From Parasponia andersonii (lineage: Eukaryota > Streptophyta > Magnoliopsida > Rosales > Cannabaceae): 64,000 nt of DNA. Each line of letters opens with the position of its first letter. The stretch's first letter is position 1. Under the pieces are notes generated by a model that worked only from the letters and a program-made list of their open reading frames with translations, did not search any database and was not told the origin of the DNA. The stretch lies in the NCBI GenBank assembly GCA_002914805.1, contig JXTB01000023.1, forward strand, positions 339,219-403,218. The letters are read 5' to 3'. Shown one piece after another: positions 11,775 through 22,310 of this stretch. A program made the translations under genes and the position numbers.

Positions 11775-12925
11775 ATGGGCTGAACATTTTGTCATATAGG
11801 AAGTAGTTCACCAAAGGTGGTGCTTGCTGTAGAAAAAGTAGGTTCACAGCTTAAGTTCCATGTGGAACTTGTTGCTGTAAAATCACTCTTTGTATTAGAA
11901 TACTCATAGCTCTCTAATATGACATTATCTTAACAATCACAGAAGTTTCAGCATTTGGAATATTTATTGTTGATGTTTTTTCAATAATTTCTTCAATAAT
12001 TACTTCGCTCTTAGGCTTATAACTCTTTATATAGTTCTTTTCCGAAAGAGTTGCATTTCTGCTAATAAATACCTTATTGTTAGTTGGACTATAAAAGAAA
12101 CCACCTCTTGTACTTTTGGGATAACCTACAAAAATGCAATCCTCAGAATGTGATTCTATCTTACTTGCCTATTTCTTCAATACATGAGCAGGACATCCCC
12201 ATATGTGAGGATGATACAAATCAGATTTGCAACTAGTCCATAGCTCATGTGGTGTCTTAAAGACAGACTTAGATGGAATATTATTCAAAATGTAGATTGT
12301 AGTTTGTATTAAATATCCCCAAAATGAGGTTAGTAAAGATGAGTAGCTAATCATAAAAAGAACCATGTTTAATAAGGTTTTGATTATTCTTTTTGTAACG
12401 CCATATTGCTGTAGTGTGTTAGGTATTGTGAGTTGAGAATTGATTCCATGACCTACTAAGAAATCTGTAAATTCTATTGAAAGATATTCACTACCACGAT
12501 CTAATCATAGTGATTTAAGTGGCTTTCCTTATTGTCTTTCAGTCTCAACTTTGAATTATTTGAATAAGTCAAAAGATTCAGACTTTTTATGCATAAAATA
12601 TACATAGCCATACCTAGAGAAGTCATCTATGAATGTAATAAAATATTCATAACCTTTTTTTACCTGTATATTGATTGGACCATATATATTAGTATGGACC
12701 AATTTTAGATATTCTATAGCTCTATTGCCTTTTGAAAAGAAAGGATGTTTAGTATTTTTTTTCCTTCTAGAAAGGATTCACATGTTGGAAATAATTTGAC
12801 CTTTAAGTGACTCGAAGTTCCTTCTTTAACCAGCCTTTAGATCCTGTTTAAATTGATATAACCTAAATGAAGGTGCCATAGATAGGTATTATTTTCTAAA
12901 TTCTTTAATTTTTCAGTTGCCCTTT
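11775..12925 (-). pseudogene. Copia integrase with GAG-pre-integrase domain, decayed
   Basis: Integrase inserts the cDNA into the host chromosome. From the right on the minus strand: a pre-integrase segment NNTYLWHLHLGYINLNRI and LFPTCESFLEGK (about 12750-12900, with the zinc-finger H/C pattern), KLVHTNIYGPINIQ, then the catalytic core with ITFIDDFSRYGYVYF (first Asp) and LDRGSEYLSIEFTDF (second Asp; usual S-D-R-G-G-E-Y). It goes on to IYILNNIPSKSVFKTPHELW (12169-12366) and a C-terminal VGYPKSTRGGFFYSP...KVFISRNA. Several stops interrupt it. The hinge towards RT is where the solo LTR sits. Confidence 0.8.
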
Positions 12926-13620
12926 CATCTTCTATCTTTTCATTATTGTTTGATGAGCAAAATTTTGGTTATACTAAATAAAGATTGTTAGATTCTCAAC
13001 CATAACAAATAACTTTATTATTAATGCTTATAGAAATAGGATCATCCAATGAAATATTGTAATCTTTTCTTTTCAAGTTTCCAATAGAAATCACATTTCT
13101 CTGAAAATTGGGAATATAATAATAATTCTTTAAAACCAAGAATCTAGAATGTTAAAAATAAATTTTGATATCTTCTATTACCGTTGCAAACACTGAGGCT
13201 CCTATTCCACGCTGAAAGTTAGGAACTCCTTCACCAATGCTCCTTTTCTTCCTAAAGCCCTACAAAAAAATTAAAAACATGATTAGTTGTTTCAAAATCT
13301 ATGATCCAAGAATCAATAGAATCTGACAATTAAAATGTTTCTAAGAAAAATACACTACCTTTTTTTTTTTCCCTCGTTTTAGACACATAAAAAGATAACC
13401 TCTTATCTTTGGCATTCCTCTTCTTGTGTTGTTGCTCTAGTGTATTTAGAATTATCAAAGCCATTATCTTGTAATTCATCCATAGTATCAATCTTTTCCG
13501 CCATACAGTCAGAAATTTCCTTCATATTGATAATATCGTCCATATTATTTTGATTTCAAATTATTTTAGATTTATGTTTTAGAAAATATTTCTCAGCATG
13601 TCCAAAATAACTAATATTAG
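12926..13620 (-). pseudogene. Copia gag C-terminus (zinc knuckle) and protease, decayed
   Basis: The minus strand encodes SWIIDFETTNHVFN near 13275-13330, matching the aspartic protease start W-I-L-D-S-G-A-T-N-H; the first Asp is kept but S-G is replaced by F-E. Further right, SYFGHAEKYFLKHKSK (about 13565-13615) matches a CCHC zinc knuckle (C-x2-C-x-x-x-G-H-x4-C) in which cysteines have become Y or F. The frame is then cut by the gypsy element starting at 13621, at or next to the first cysteine. Confidence 0.65.
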
Positions 13621-13854
13621 TGTTGATAGGTCAAATTTATACTTATTAATTATATATTGTCAACTTGATATTTTGTAGTTCCTATTTTGTTTTCCATTAG
13701 TTTTTATCTTATTTTTGCTCTAGTTTTGTAGGTTTAAAATAGTGCTTGAAAGTGATATTTTACCGATATAACCTAATAAAAATAATATAAGGCCTAAGTT
13801 CACAAGTTTGGCAATGTCCATTAGATCAAGAAATGGGCAACAATTTTTACTTAT
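13621..13854 (+). mobile_element. Athila-like 5' LTR, first part
   Basis: It begins TGTTGATAGGTC. From 13743 ('tgcttgaaagtg') it matches 20535-20665: 'ttttacc.atataacc', 'caagttcacaagtttggcaa', 'aagaaatgggc', 'ttttacttat'. The match breaks at 13855 and resumes at 16940. Confidence 0.7.
13845..13854 (+). repeat. 10-bp direct repeat, left copy
   Basis: 'ttttacttat' here is repeated at 16930-16939. The intact LTR at 20652-20665 has it only once, so it is a target-site duplication of the intervening insert. Confidence 0.75.
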
Positions 13855-13989
13855 GGCTTTGTACTAGAGTGCCCTACTTGTGGATGTACTGATCAACATA
13901 TATCTCATTTTTAAAACATAGACAAAAATATTTGTTTTTATCATTTATATTCTTGTAATGCTAAATTTGGTCTTGAGAATTAATGCACT

Positions 13990-14450
13990 TTTCTTTTTGA
14001 CTAGTTAGCCTCCAACTCCCCTGATGCCACTACAGACCAGTTGCAAACTCTCGTGACCGTTCTTTGGCTTTGCTACGGTGACTTCACCAATCAGTGAATC
14101 GATTACGAAGTACAATATTTCTCTCAATCAAAAGCCCAACGATCACTTCTTGAGGAGATTTTTTAACAGAGAATTCGAAGTTGATGGTACCGATTTGACA
14201 TGCTCCGGATCTTCCACTTTTGATTTAAAATTTGTAAAACTACGAAGAAAATTACTATTCTTTGAGATCGGGTCATTGGCATGCTCGAACCACATCTCTA
14301 TTGTATGAGACCCAGTATGCAGCAAACTCTTCTGACGTCATTGTTCTACGAGAGCCAATATATGGTAGCCCAATCCTTCAAAACTCAGAACTAACAAAAT
14401 GTTTTATTAAGAGGAATATTTCTGCCACTATTTGTAAAACAACGAAATAA
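13990..14450. other. Less AT-rich segment within the insert, possible captured sequence
   Basis: Base composition is visibly higher in GC than around it. Overlapping frames on both strands (14078-14308 plus, 14143-14325 minus) encode nothing I recognise. It may be a captured gene fragment or promoter; the sequence alone does not decide. Confidence 0.3.
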
Positions 14451-14754
14451 GTATATAATATTTCCTAATTGGCTAAAATTAAAGATAGTAAAATAATTAA
14501 TTACTGCTATCAAGAAAAATGGTCGAGAAAAAACAGCACCATCCATGACATATTCTATTCAGTCAGAGACTCAGAGTTTAAAAACTCTGTATAAATTTTC
14601 TTTTTTCCTTTTTTAATTGCAATTATGGTAGCACGTATATAACTAATGGTTTTTGTTTCTCTTTGTTTTCCATTTAAGCTTCTTCCTCTTTATTCAAGCA
14701 AAAACAAAAGCGTTTTGCTATTCTTTACGTCATTTACTAATCAAATTGGCTATA

Positions 14755-15405
14755 ATAGAATTATACACTGATAAATAAAAAATATACAAAAAAAAAAGGA
14801 ATTATATATATCGGTAAATGAAAATATACACTGGTAAATGAATTATATAATATGGCAAATGAATTATATATATTGGTAAATTAATTATATACACTAATTA
14901 ACGAATTATAGACTATAGTACATGAGTTATATATGTTGGTAAATGAAAATTTATACCGGTAAATGAATAATATACTATGGTTAATAAATTATATATATTA
15001 GTAAATTAATCATATACTATGATAAATAAAAAAATTGTACCTGTAAATGAAATATATGTATGATAAATGAAAAATATACATCAGTAAATGAAATATGTAC
15101 TATAGTACATAAAAAATATCTATCAGTAAATGAATTGTATACAATAGTAAATTAATTATATACATTGGTAAATGAAATTTTTACATGGTAATGGAATTAT
15201 ATATTATGGTACATGAATTTTATATATTGATAAATTAATTATATACACTAATAAGTGAAAAATTTACACCGATAAATGAGATATATACTATGTTAAATGA
15301 AAAATATATATCGATAATTGAATTATATACTATGATAAATTAATTATATACACTGGTAAATAAATTATATATATTAGTAATTTAATTATATATACTCATT
15401 TATCA
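14755..15405. repeat. Degenerate AT minisatellite
   Basis: Some thirty variants of a ~20-24 bp motif of the form 'ggtaaatgaattatatatat' in tandem, with frequent 'tatactatggtaaatgaa' variants. Units are strongly diverged, so the array is old. Confidence 0.8.
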
Positions 15406-15765
15406 CTATTAAGAGATAGTATATGATTTATTTACTATAACTTAAAAAATTTTATCGCTCGTAGATAGAAATATATTTACCATTATATCCTTAGTAAATC
15501 ACCTGTTTACTATTATTAAGAGATGGTATATAATTTATTTACCATAACTTAAAGAAATTTTATCACTCATAGATGACGTCATATTTATTATTATATCCGA
15601 AATAAATTATTTATTTACTACAGTTAAGAGGTGGTATATGATTTATATACTATGACTTACAAAACTTATATCGATCATAGATGATATTATATTTACTATT
15701 ATACTCTTGGTAAATTACTCATTTGGTAAATTATTCATTTATCACTGTTAAGAGATAAATAGCTA
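15406..15765. repeat. ~107-bp tandem repeat, about 3.3 copies
   Basis: Units start at 15411, 15518, 15626 and 15750 with 'aagagatagtatatgattta'-like sequence. Spacing is 107, 108 and 124 bp, the last being longer by a duplicated 'tcatttggtaaattat'. It directly adjoins the shorter-unit minisatellite and shares its 'taaatta' words. Confidence 0.8.
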
Positions 15766-16546
15766 GCTAATGTTCATGAAAGGTGATACGAATACATACA
15801 ACATATGAGGAAGATTGAAAACAAGATTAACCTCCACTTTATTTGTGTTCTAATTTTTGAAAATTAAAGTCAATTGGCGGGCCTTGTTAAAACTTCATGT
15901 ACATCGTTAAATTAATTAACTAGAGTTAGTTGGCAATGGCGACGCCAAAAAACAATAGTTCGCCAAGATGACGGGCTATCATCTCCGAAACAACCTATTA
16001 GAGGAACTGAGAAACTAACACCATCATCACTGGCGTGGCTATATAGGTAACCTTATTTAGCTCCTCTGTTAAGCCATTCCATGTGATCGCCTTTCATTTC
16101 TTGCCTTTGGCCTCATCCACCGGTAATAGTAATGGTTCTTCCATGACCATATATGTTTGAAGCCTCTGTGAAAGAATATTTGAAGATTTTGGCTTCAATT
16201 TATTGACAACGCATTCGTCTAAGAGAAATACTATTTAGTTCCTCTTTCACACAGAGGAAAAATTATAACTTTTGATGAAACAAAAGAAAACCATCATTGA
16301 ATTCTAGTTACTAATTATCAAACTTTTTCTATGTGAAAATCATAAATTTGGGTGACTATATCCCTATCCATAAACTTTGTTTTTCTGTGATTGTTAAATA
16401 AGAAAAGAAAGAATCACCACAAGTAGAGGGAGATGGAAACACATGGAAACCAACACAAAACTCCATTTACTAAATCAAAAAATAAAAAACAAAAACAAAC
16501 GAGACGGAATAAAAGAATCAGGAGTCGACTCCAGCTTCTATTCGCA

Positions 16547-16793
16547 ATGTCCAGTGCAAACCACCTCTTCTAATTAGCCCTCTCGTGTAGGAAAATCACA
16601 GCACACGTGACGATATCTTCGTCCTCATCGATTGCAGCTGTGGCATCGTCATCGGAGTAGGAGTTCGTGGCACAGTACTATGCCATGCTCAACCGGTTCC
16701 CCTGATTGCACAACTTCTTGGATGCAAGGATCACCTCTCGCATCAGAGAGAAGCTAGGCTTCTGTCTTAGAGAAATCAGCGTCACCACAATCT
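16547..16793 (+). pseudogene. Possible captured gene fragment with NTF2-like (G3BP-type) motif
   Basis: In one plus-strand frame starting ATG at 16547, four stops interrupt a translation containing a serine-rich stretch (SSSSSIAAVASSSE) and then EFVAQYYAMLNRFP, a stop, and LHNFLDARITSRI (16661-16740). This resembles the start of the NTF2-like domain in G3BP-type RNA-binding proteins (FV-QYY-xLN-xP-xLH-F). Only about 30 residues match, by eye. The segment lies inside the 10-bp-TSD insert, in keeping with transposon capture. Nothing of the RNA-binding part is seen. Confidence 0.3.
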
Positions 16794-16939
16794 AGATCGA
16801 CCTCTACGAATGGAAAATTAGTAACATTACTTTTAAAGTTTTTGAAAAGGGATATAAATATTAGAACTTTTAAAAATTGGCATATACTAACATGGAATGC
16901 CAAAAAGGGATATACCATGTAGTTTTCTCTTTTACTTAT

Positions 16940-18230
16940 ACAAGACAAGCCTAAAAGACTTGACATGTGAGCAAATATTAATAGACAAGTCCATATAATC
17001 TAGAGCACTTACATGAATTATTAAAAAATGAAACTAGAAAGTTGATGATGTGGTTGATTTGTGAGTTCTGTGTATGTGCACGTGATTGACTAAGAAGAGA
17101 AAATATATTTAAAAAAAGGAAATGGAAGAAATAGGAAACTCTTCTAGTTTTGCGTAGAATTTAGAACTAAAGGCACGAGGATAGAAATTGAAGAGAATAA
17201 AGTCTCGTCAATAATCACAAAGTCACGATTGGCAAGAATTGGGAATCTATGACCATATTGAGTTGGTAGAGGACTCGAAGGAAATAAAAGTGAGTTCATT
17301 ACTCACATATAAATAGGGAGCGACACCTACGGTTCATGAGAGGAGGTAGAATAGAGATAATCATTTTAAAGAGAGAATCAGAGAGCATTAAGAGAGAGAG
17401 AGAGAGAGAGAGTTCGGAGGAGGAGACGAGGACGGTAAAGTTTGGAGGCAAAGAAGCTAAATTCGCCTTCCAAATCTAGTTCTTCTTTCTTATTCTCAAT
17501 ATGTTTAAGAATATCTTTTTCTTTTTTCTTATTTTTATCATGAACTAATTTTTTTTCTCTAGAAGAATGATGCAACCTATGTTAGATACTATGTTTTGAT
17601 TGCTAATTTTATTATTTGAGAAATTTTCATTTAATTTATTTGTATTATCTTGTTCTTCATACTTTTAATTGCTTTATCACTAATTAATTAATTTAGTATT
17701 TAAAATTTCGGCACTCAGGAGAGAAAATTTTAAGTATGACCATTAGATAATACAACCTAGGATTTTATAGAGTTCGGAATCTCTGAAGTCAATTAAAAAG
17801 AATTATAGTACTTAATAAATTCTTATTATCTATATTTTTATAGTGATATTGAAATCGGATATTATGAATAATTTTGATTCGACACTCAGGAAACAAAGTT
17901 GAATACTTTGGGATTCTTAGTTTATAAATTAGGAGATTGATTAATAATAAATTGGCATGAAAAAGATAATAGACAACTAGATAAAATCAAACCTCCAGAG
18001 TGTTTACATATTGATTGTCTTCTCTCTTGCGAATCTTAGTTTTATTTTCTTTGATTTTTTCTAGTTTAATATTTTATTTTTATTATTCGATTTTTTTAGA
18101 TAAAATTAGGATTATTTTAATTACAATACTTAGTAAAAATTAGGTTTCAATCCCTGTGGTTACATCATCCTTACCTTTTTTTATACTACTAAAAATTTGC
18201 ACCATGCACTTGCAGAATTATCTTGTTGCA
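16940..18230 (+). mobile_element. Athila-like 5' LTR, remaining part
   Basis: Nearly colinear with 20662-21949: 'acaagacaagcc.aaaagact', 'gattgactaagaagagaaaa', 'ataaatagg' (TATA-like region near 17309), 'cgccttccaaatc.agttctt', 'tctctagaagaatga' and 'gcacttgcagaattatc'. It ends TTGCA at 18230. Many differences from the second LTR are C/T or G/A, as expected of old methylated DNA. A (GA)n run lies at 17390-17411. Confidence 0.8.
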
Positions 18231-18236
18231 AGTTGT

Positions 18237-18254
18237 TGGCATTGTTATCGTGGA
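18237..18254 (+). other. Degenerate primer-binding site
   Basis: TGGCATTGTTATCGTGGA right after the LTR matches the tRNA-Asp-type site of Athila/Tat elements (TGGCGCCGTTGCCGGGGA) with transitions only. It fixes orientation and the LTR end. Confidence 0.7.
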
Positions 18255-18359
18255 TTGCATAATCTTATTCTTACTAATACTATTACCAAGTAATTTTAGT
18301 TTTAATTTACATTTTTTAATTTTTATTTTACTTATTTTTGTCTTCGTGCTTTTTGATAG

Positions 18360-19632
18360 TTAATGCGAAAAGCGAAAGATTTCGAATTACTTCCTTTTGA
18401 TCCTGAAATCTAGAGAATACTTTGGAAGATAAGAGAAGAGAAAAAAAGAGAAAAGAAGAGAAGCTCAAGCAATAGGGGCCAACAACTATGTGTAATTTGG
18501 GAATACTTCAAACTGGTTGTTAATGAAAATTATTCCGGGATTGCTCATTAGATCATTAATGCAAATAACTCTGAGTTTAAGCTTGCACTAATTAGTATGG
18601 TGCAATAAAACTAGTTTAGGGGATCTACTTTAGAAGTCCCAAATGTCTATTTGACGATGTTCCTAGAGATCCGTGACATGATGAAGAAGAATGGCTTTAC
18701 TGAGAATGCCATTAGACCATACTTATTTCCTTTCTCTCTTAGGGATTGGTTGTAGCTTGTTCCACCAGGGAGTATCACAAGTTGGTAAGATATGTCTCAG
18801 AAATTTCTACAAAAGTTTTTTCCTCCTACAGGGAGTGACATTGGCCAATTGATGTAGCTAGATTTTAAGCTATTCTATGAAGTATAGGAGAGATTCAAAG
18901 ATCTACTTCATTGATACCCATAACACGGTTACCAAGATTGGCTCCAAATTCAATTATTCTATAATGAGTTAAATGGTAAAACTAAAACTATTATTAATAC
19001 TAATGGCAAAGATTAAAGATAAAGCTTACTTAGTTTTGGAGGAGATGTCAAGTAATAGTTACTTATAGCTGACTGAGTGGTCAATGAATAAAAAAGTGGC
19101 AGTGATTTATGATTTAGATTCAATAATAGCTCTCACTATCCAATTTGCAACATAGACTTATTTTAGTGCACCATTAAGTCAAGAAAATATTGCAGCTGCA
19201 AAAATGCCAAACATAGGAGTTGAGGCCAGTATTAAACAGATACAGTTTATCAACAGCCAAAACTTTAATAACTATCAAAGTAAATATTTGTTAAATTATT
19301 ATCATTCAAGACTTCGAAACCATGAGAACTTTTCTTATTGTAATACGAAAAATGTGTTACATCTTCCTCCTGGGTTTAATAATCAAGCAAACATTGGCAG
19401 TCAAGTCAATGAAAAGAAGCCCTCATTAGAAGGCTTGCTGAGTATCTTTATAGTGGAGACAAGAAGTCTGTTCAACAAGGATAAAGCAAGATTAGACAAC
19501 ACTGAGACACATATGGGGAATAGAGGTGCAACAATGAAATCTCTTAAAGTTCAAATTGGACAACTTGCATCCACTATTAGTGCTCAAAAGATAGGAAAGT
19601 TTCCAAGTGATATAGAAGTGAATCCTAAATAG
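18360..19632 (+). pseudogene. Athila-like gag, decayed
   Basis: Gag forms the cytoplasmic particle that packages element RNA. Fragments in order: LPFDPEI (18396), ISMVQ (about 18590), FLEIRDMMKKNGFTENAI (about 18660-18715), LFPFSLRD (18725), VPPGSITSW (about 18760), QKFLQKFFPP (18797-18829), ERFKDLLH (about 18892) and DWLQIQLFYNELNG (about 18935-18976). Then an open stretch at 19204-19632 with LPPGFNNQ, EKKPSLEGLLSIFIVETRSLF, NTETHMGNRGATMKSLKVQI and GKFPSDIEVNPK follows. This matches the Athila gag layout. Several stops and frame changes are present, so it cannot be translated whole. Confidence 0.8.
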
Positions 19633-20460
19633 TACTACAAATCTATTACCCTCAAGAGTGGAAGAGAAGTCGAGGGACTGAAGCCATAAGAGAATAATAC
19701 GTTTGCTTCGGCATCATCACAAATAGAAGAACATTCACAAGAAGAGGATAATCAAGTGCAAGCAACAATAGAGGTAGTGAAACCTAACTCTATATCTTTC
19801 CAGATAATCCTCTAATTCTTAAAACTCCTATTCTTTATCCTCAAAGATTTCAAAGAAAGAAAGTCGATGCACAATTTTCCTAGTTTTTAGAAAGTTTTAA
19901 GAAAATTCATATTAGCATACCTTTTGCAAATTCCTAAGAGCAAATGCCCAACTATGTGAAATTTATGGAGGAAGTGATGTCCAAGAAGAGGAAGTTAGAG
20001 GATTTTGAGACAGTGAAGCTACTCAAAGGATGTAGTACAATTCTCGAAACGAAGTTGCCTCAAAAGCTAAAAGACATAGGGAGTTTCACTATTCTTTGCA
20101 CTATTAGTGGTTTTGAGTATATCAAAGCCTTATGTGATCTTGGTGTAAATATTAATCTAATGCCCTAGTCGTTTTTTGAAAGTTAGGACTTAGAGAAGTT
20201 AAGCTAACAACTATCACACTACAATTGGCAGATAGATTTCTTACTTATCCTCGCGGAATTATTGAAGATCAAGGTATATAAGTTCATCTTTCCTGCCGAT
20301 TTTATTGTGTTAGATATGAAAAAAGATCAAGAAATTCCTCTAATTCTTAGGCAACCATTCTTGGCTACAGGACAAGTAGTAATTGATGTTCAAAAAGGGG
20401 AATTGACATTGAGAGCGAACAAAGAGGAAGTCATTTCAACATCTATCGAGCAATGAAGTT
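19633..20460 (+). pseudogene. Athila-like aspartic protease region, decayed
   Basis: The gag-pol linker continues after a stop as SITLKSGREVEGLKP (family: ITLRSGKEVE). Two frames carry the protease. The first (19944-20168) has YVKFMEEVMSKKRKLEDFETV and the active-site segment ALCDLGVNINLMP (family: CDLGASINLMP, Asp kept). The second (20262-20456) has KFIFPADFIVLDM, LILRQPFLATGQVVIDVQKGELTLR (family: P-I-I-L-G-R-P-F-L-A-T). A stop and a frame change separate them. Downstream, instead of RT, the sequence meets the second LTR at 20535. Confidence 0.85.
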
Positions 20461-20534
20461 CTCCGATGAGATGAGCACTAGCCATCGAGTAGATGTGATT
20501 GACAAATGTGTGGTAGAGTTCCATGACAAATGTG

Positions 20535-21952
20535 TGCTTGAAAGTGGTGTTTTACCAATATAACCAGAGAAAAATAATGTAAGGCCCAAGTTCACAAGTT
20601 TGGCAATGTCAATGGCAATGTCAATTGGATTAAGAAATGGGCTAACAGCTTTTACTTATACAAGACAAGCCCAAAAGACTTGACATGTAAGCAAATATTA
20701 AAAGGTTAGTCCATATAATCTAGAGCACTTACGTGAATTATTAAAAAATGAAACTAGAAAGTTGATGGTTTGGTTGATTTGTGAGTTTTGTGTATGTACG
20801 CGTGATTGACTAAGAAGAGAAAATATATTTGAAAAAAAGAAATGGAAATAGGAAACTCTTCTAGTTTTGCATGGACTTGAGAACTAAAGGCATGAGGATA
20901 GAAATTGAAGAGAATATAGTCTGTCCCAAAATCACAAAGTCACGATTGGCAAGAATTGGGAAATTATGACCATATTGAGTTGGTAGAGGACTCGGAGGAA
21001 ATAAATGTGAGTTCATTACTCACTTATAAATAGGAACTGACACCTACAGCACGAGAGAGGAGGTAGAACGGAGCGAATCATTTTAAAGAGAGTAGAGAGC
21101 AGTAAGAGAGACATTTGGAGAGATAGAATTCAGAAGAGAAGATGAAGACGCTAGAGTCTGGAGACAAAGAAGCTAAATTCGCCTTCCAAATCCAGTTCTT
21201 CTTTCTTTTTCTCAATATGTTTAAGAACATCTTTTTCTATTTTTATATTTTTGTCATAAACTAATTTCTTTTTCTCTAGAGGAGTGATATAGCCTAGCCT
21301 GTGTTAGATACTATGTTTTGATTGCCAATTTTATTATTTGAGATATTTTCATTTAGTTTATTTATATTATCTTGTTCTTCATATTTTTAATTATTTGATC
21401 ACTAGTTAATTGATTTAATATTTAAAATTTGGCACTCGAGAGATGAAATTTTAGGTGTGACCATTAGATAATACAACCTAGAGTTCGAAAGGCCTATAAT
21501 TTCTTTAAAGTCAATTAAAAAGAATCACAATACTTAATAAATTCTTATTATCTATATTTTTATATGGATATTGAAATCAAATATTATGAAGAATTTTGGT
21601 TCGACACTCGGAAGAGGGAGTTGAATACTTTGGGATTCTTGGCTTATAAACTAGGAGATTGATCAATAATAAATTGGCATTAAAAATATAGTAGACAATT
21701 AGGTGAAATCAAACCTCTAGAGTTTTTACATATTGATTGTCTTCTTTGTTGCGAATCTTAGTTTTATTTTCTTTGGTTTTTTCTAGTTTAATATTTTATT
21801 TTTGTTATTATATTTTCTAGATAAAATAGTATTATTTTAACTATAGTACTTAGCAAAAATTAAGTTTCAATCTTGATGGTACGACGTCCTTACTTTCTTT
21901 TATACTACTAAAACTTGATATTGTGCACTTGCGAAATTATCTCGTGGCAAGT
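20535..21952 (+). mobile_element. Athila-like 3' LTR, 5'-truncated
   Basis: It matches 13743-13854 plus 16940-18230 but lacks the first ~120 bp present at 13621-13742, so the pol deletion also removed its start. A small duplication 'ggcaatgtcaat' (20609-20632) is private to this copy. It ends near 'ctcgtggcaagt'. The exact base is uncertain because the end motif CA occurs at 21948-21949, with AGT after it as in the first LTR. Confidence 0.75.
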
Positions 21953-22310
21953 ATTGTCATTATCAAGAATACTTATGGCCTTTTTCTCTAAAGAACAATT
22001 GTAGTTATCAATGGTTTTAACCGCCCTCTCTAATTTCCTATTTAGTTGACTTAAGTTAAGGATTGTCTCTGAGACTGTGTCATTAATAAAGCTCAAGTTA
22101 CTGATGTAAAGCCTTTTAACGTTAATGATATAGTCAATAATTATACTTTTCAGCAGCTCATTTGAGTTATGGCATTTTAAAAAATAGAGTTTCTTCGATG
22201 GAGTCTTCGATAAAGGGAAGTGGACATGGAGTAGATATTAGCCATTTTTCAGTCCCATTTCAATCAGTAAAATATTTTTCAGGAAGCATTTTAGACATGG
22301 TATTGAAAAA
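21953..22310 (-). pseudogene. Copia gag-side remnant, poorly recognisable
   Basis: By position (between the zinc knuckle cut at 13620 and the leader) this should be copia gag. The minus strand has a possible start ATGTCTAAAATG near 22300 and a 62-residue open stretch (ending at 22096 on the right) containing LERAVKTIDNYNCSLEKKAI, which runs into the gypsy LTR. No firm gag motif is visible, so the call rests on context. Confidence 0.3.

Larger units (their letters stand above)
13855..16929. mobile_element. 3.1 kb insertion with 10-bp TSD, possibly MULE-like
   Basis: It is absent from the second copy of the LTR and flanked by an exact 10-bp direct repeat. A 9-11 bp duplication is typical of Mutator-like elements. 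The right end, read inward, is GAGAAAACTACATGGTATAT, with further short AT-rich motifs. The left end (ggctttgtactagagtgccc) does not match it, so terminal inverted repeats are not seen. Contents: two minisatellite blocks, moderately GC-rich segments at 13990-14350 and 15940-16780 that could be captured host sequence, and no transposase. Confidence 0.55.
13621..21952 (+). mobile_element. Athila-like Ty3/gypsy element, pol-deleted, inserted in copia gag
   Basis: Two homologous LTRs (13621-18230 with an internal insert, and 20535-~21952) flank a primer-binding site, gag and protease on the plus strand. There is no RT, RNase H or integrase. The protease frame runs into the second LTR, whose first ~120 bp are missing, so one deletion removed pol and the LTR start. 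The left flank is 'attag' and the right flank 'attgt', at best a decayed TSD. Left and right flanks are both copia gag-side sequence. Confidence 0.75.
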
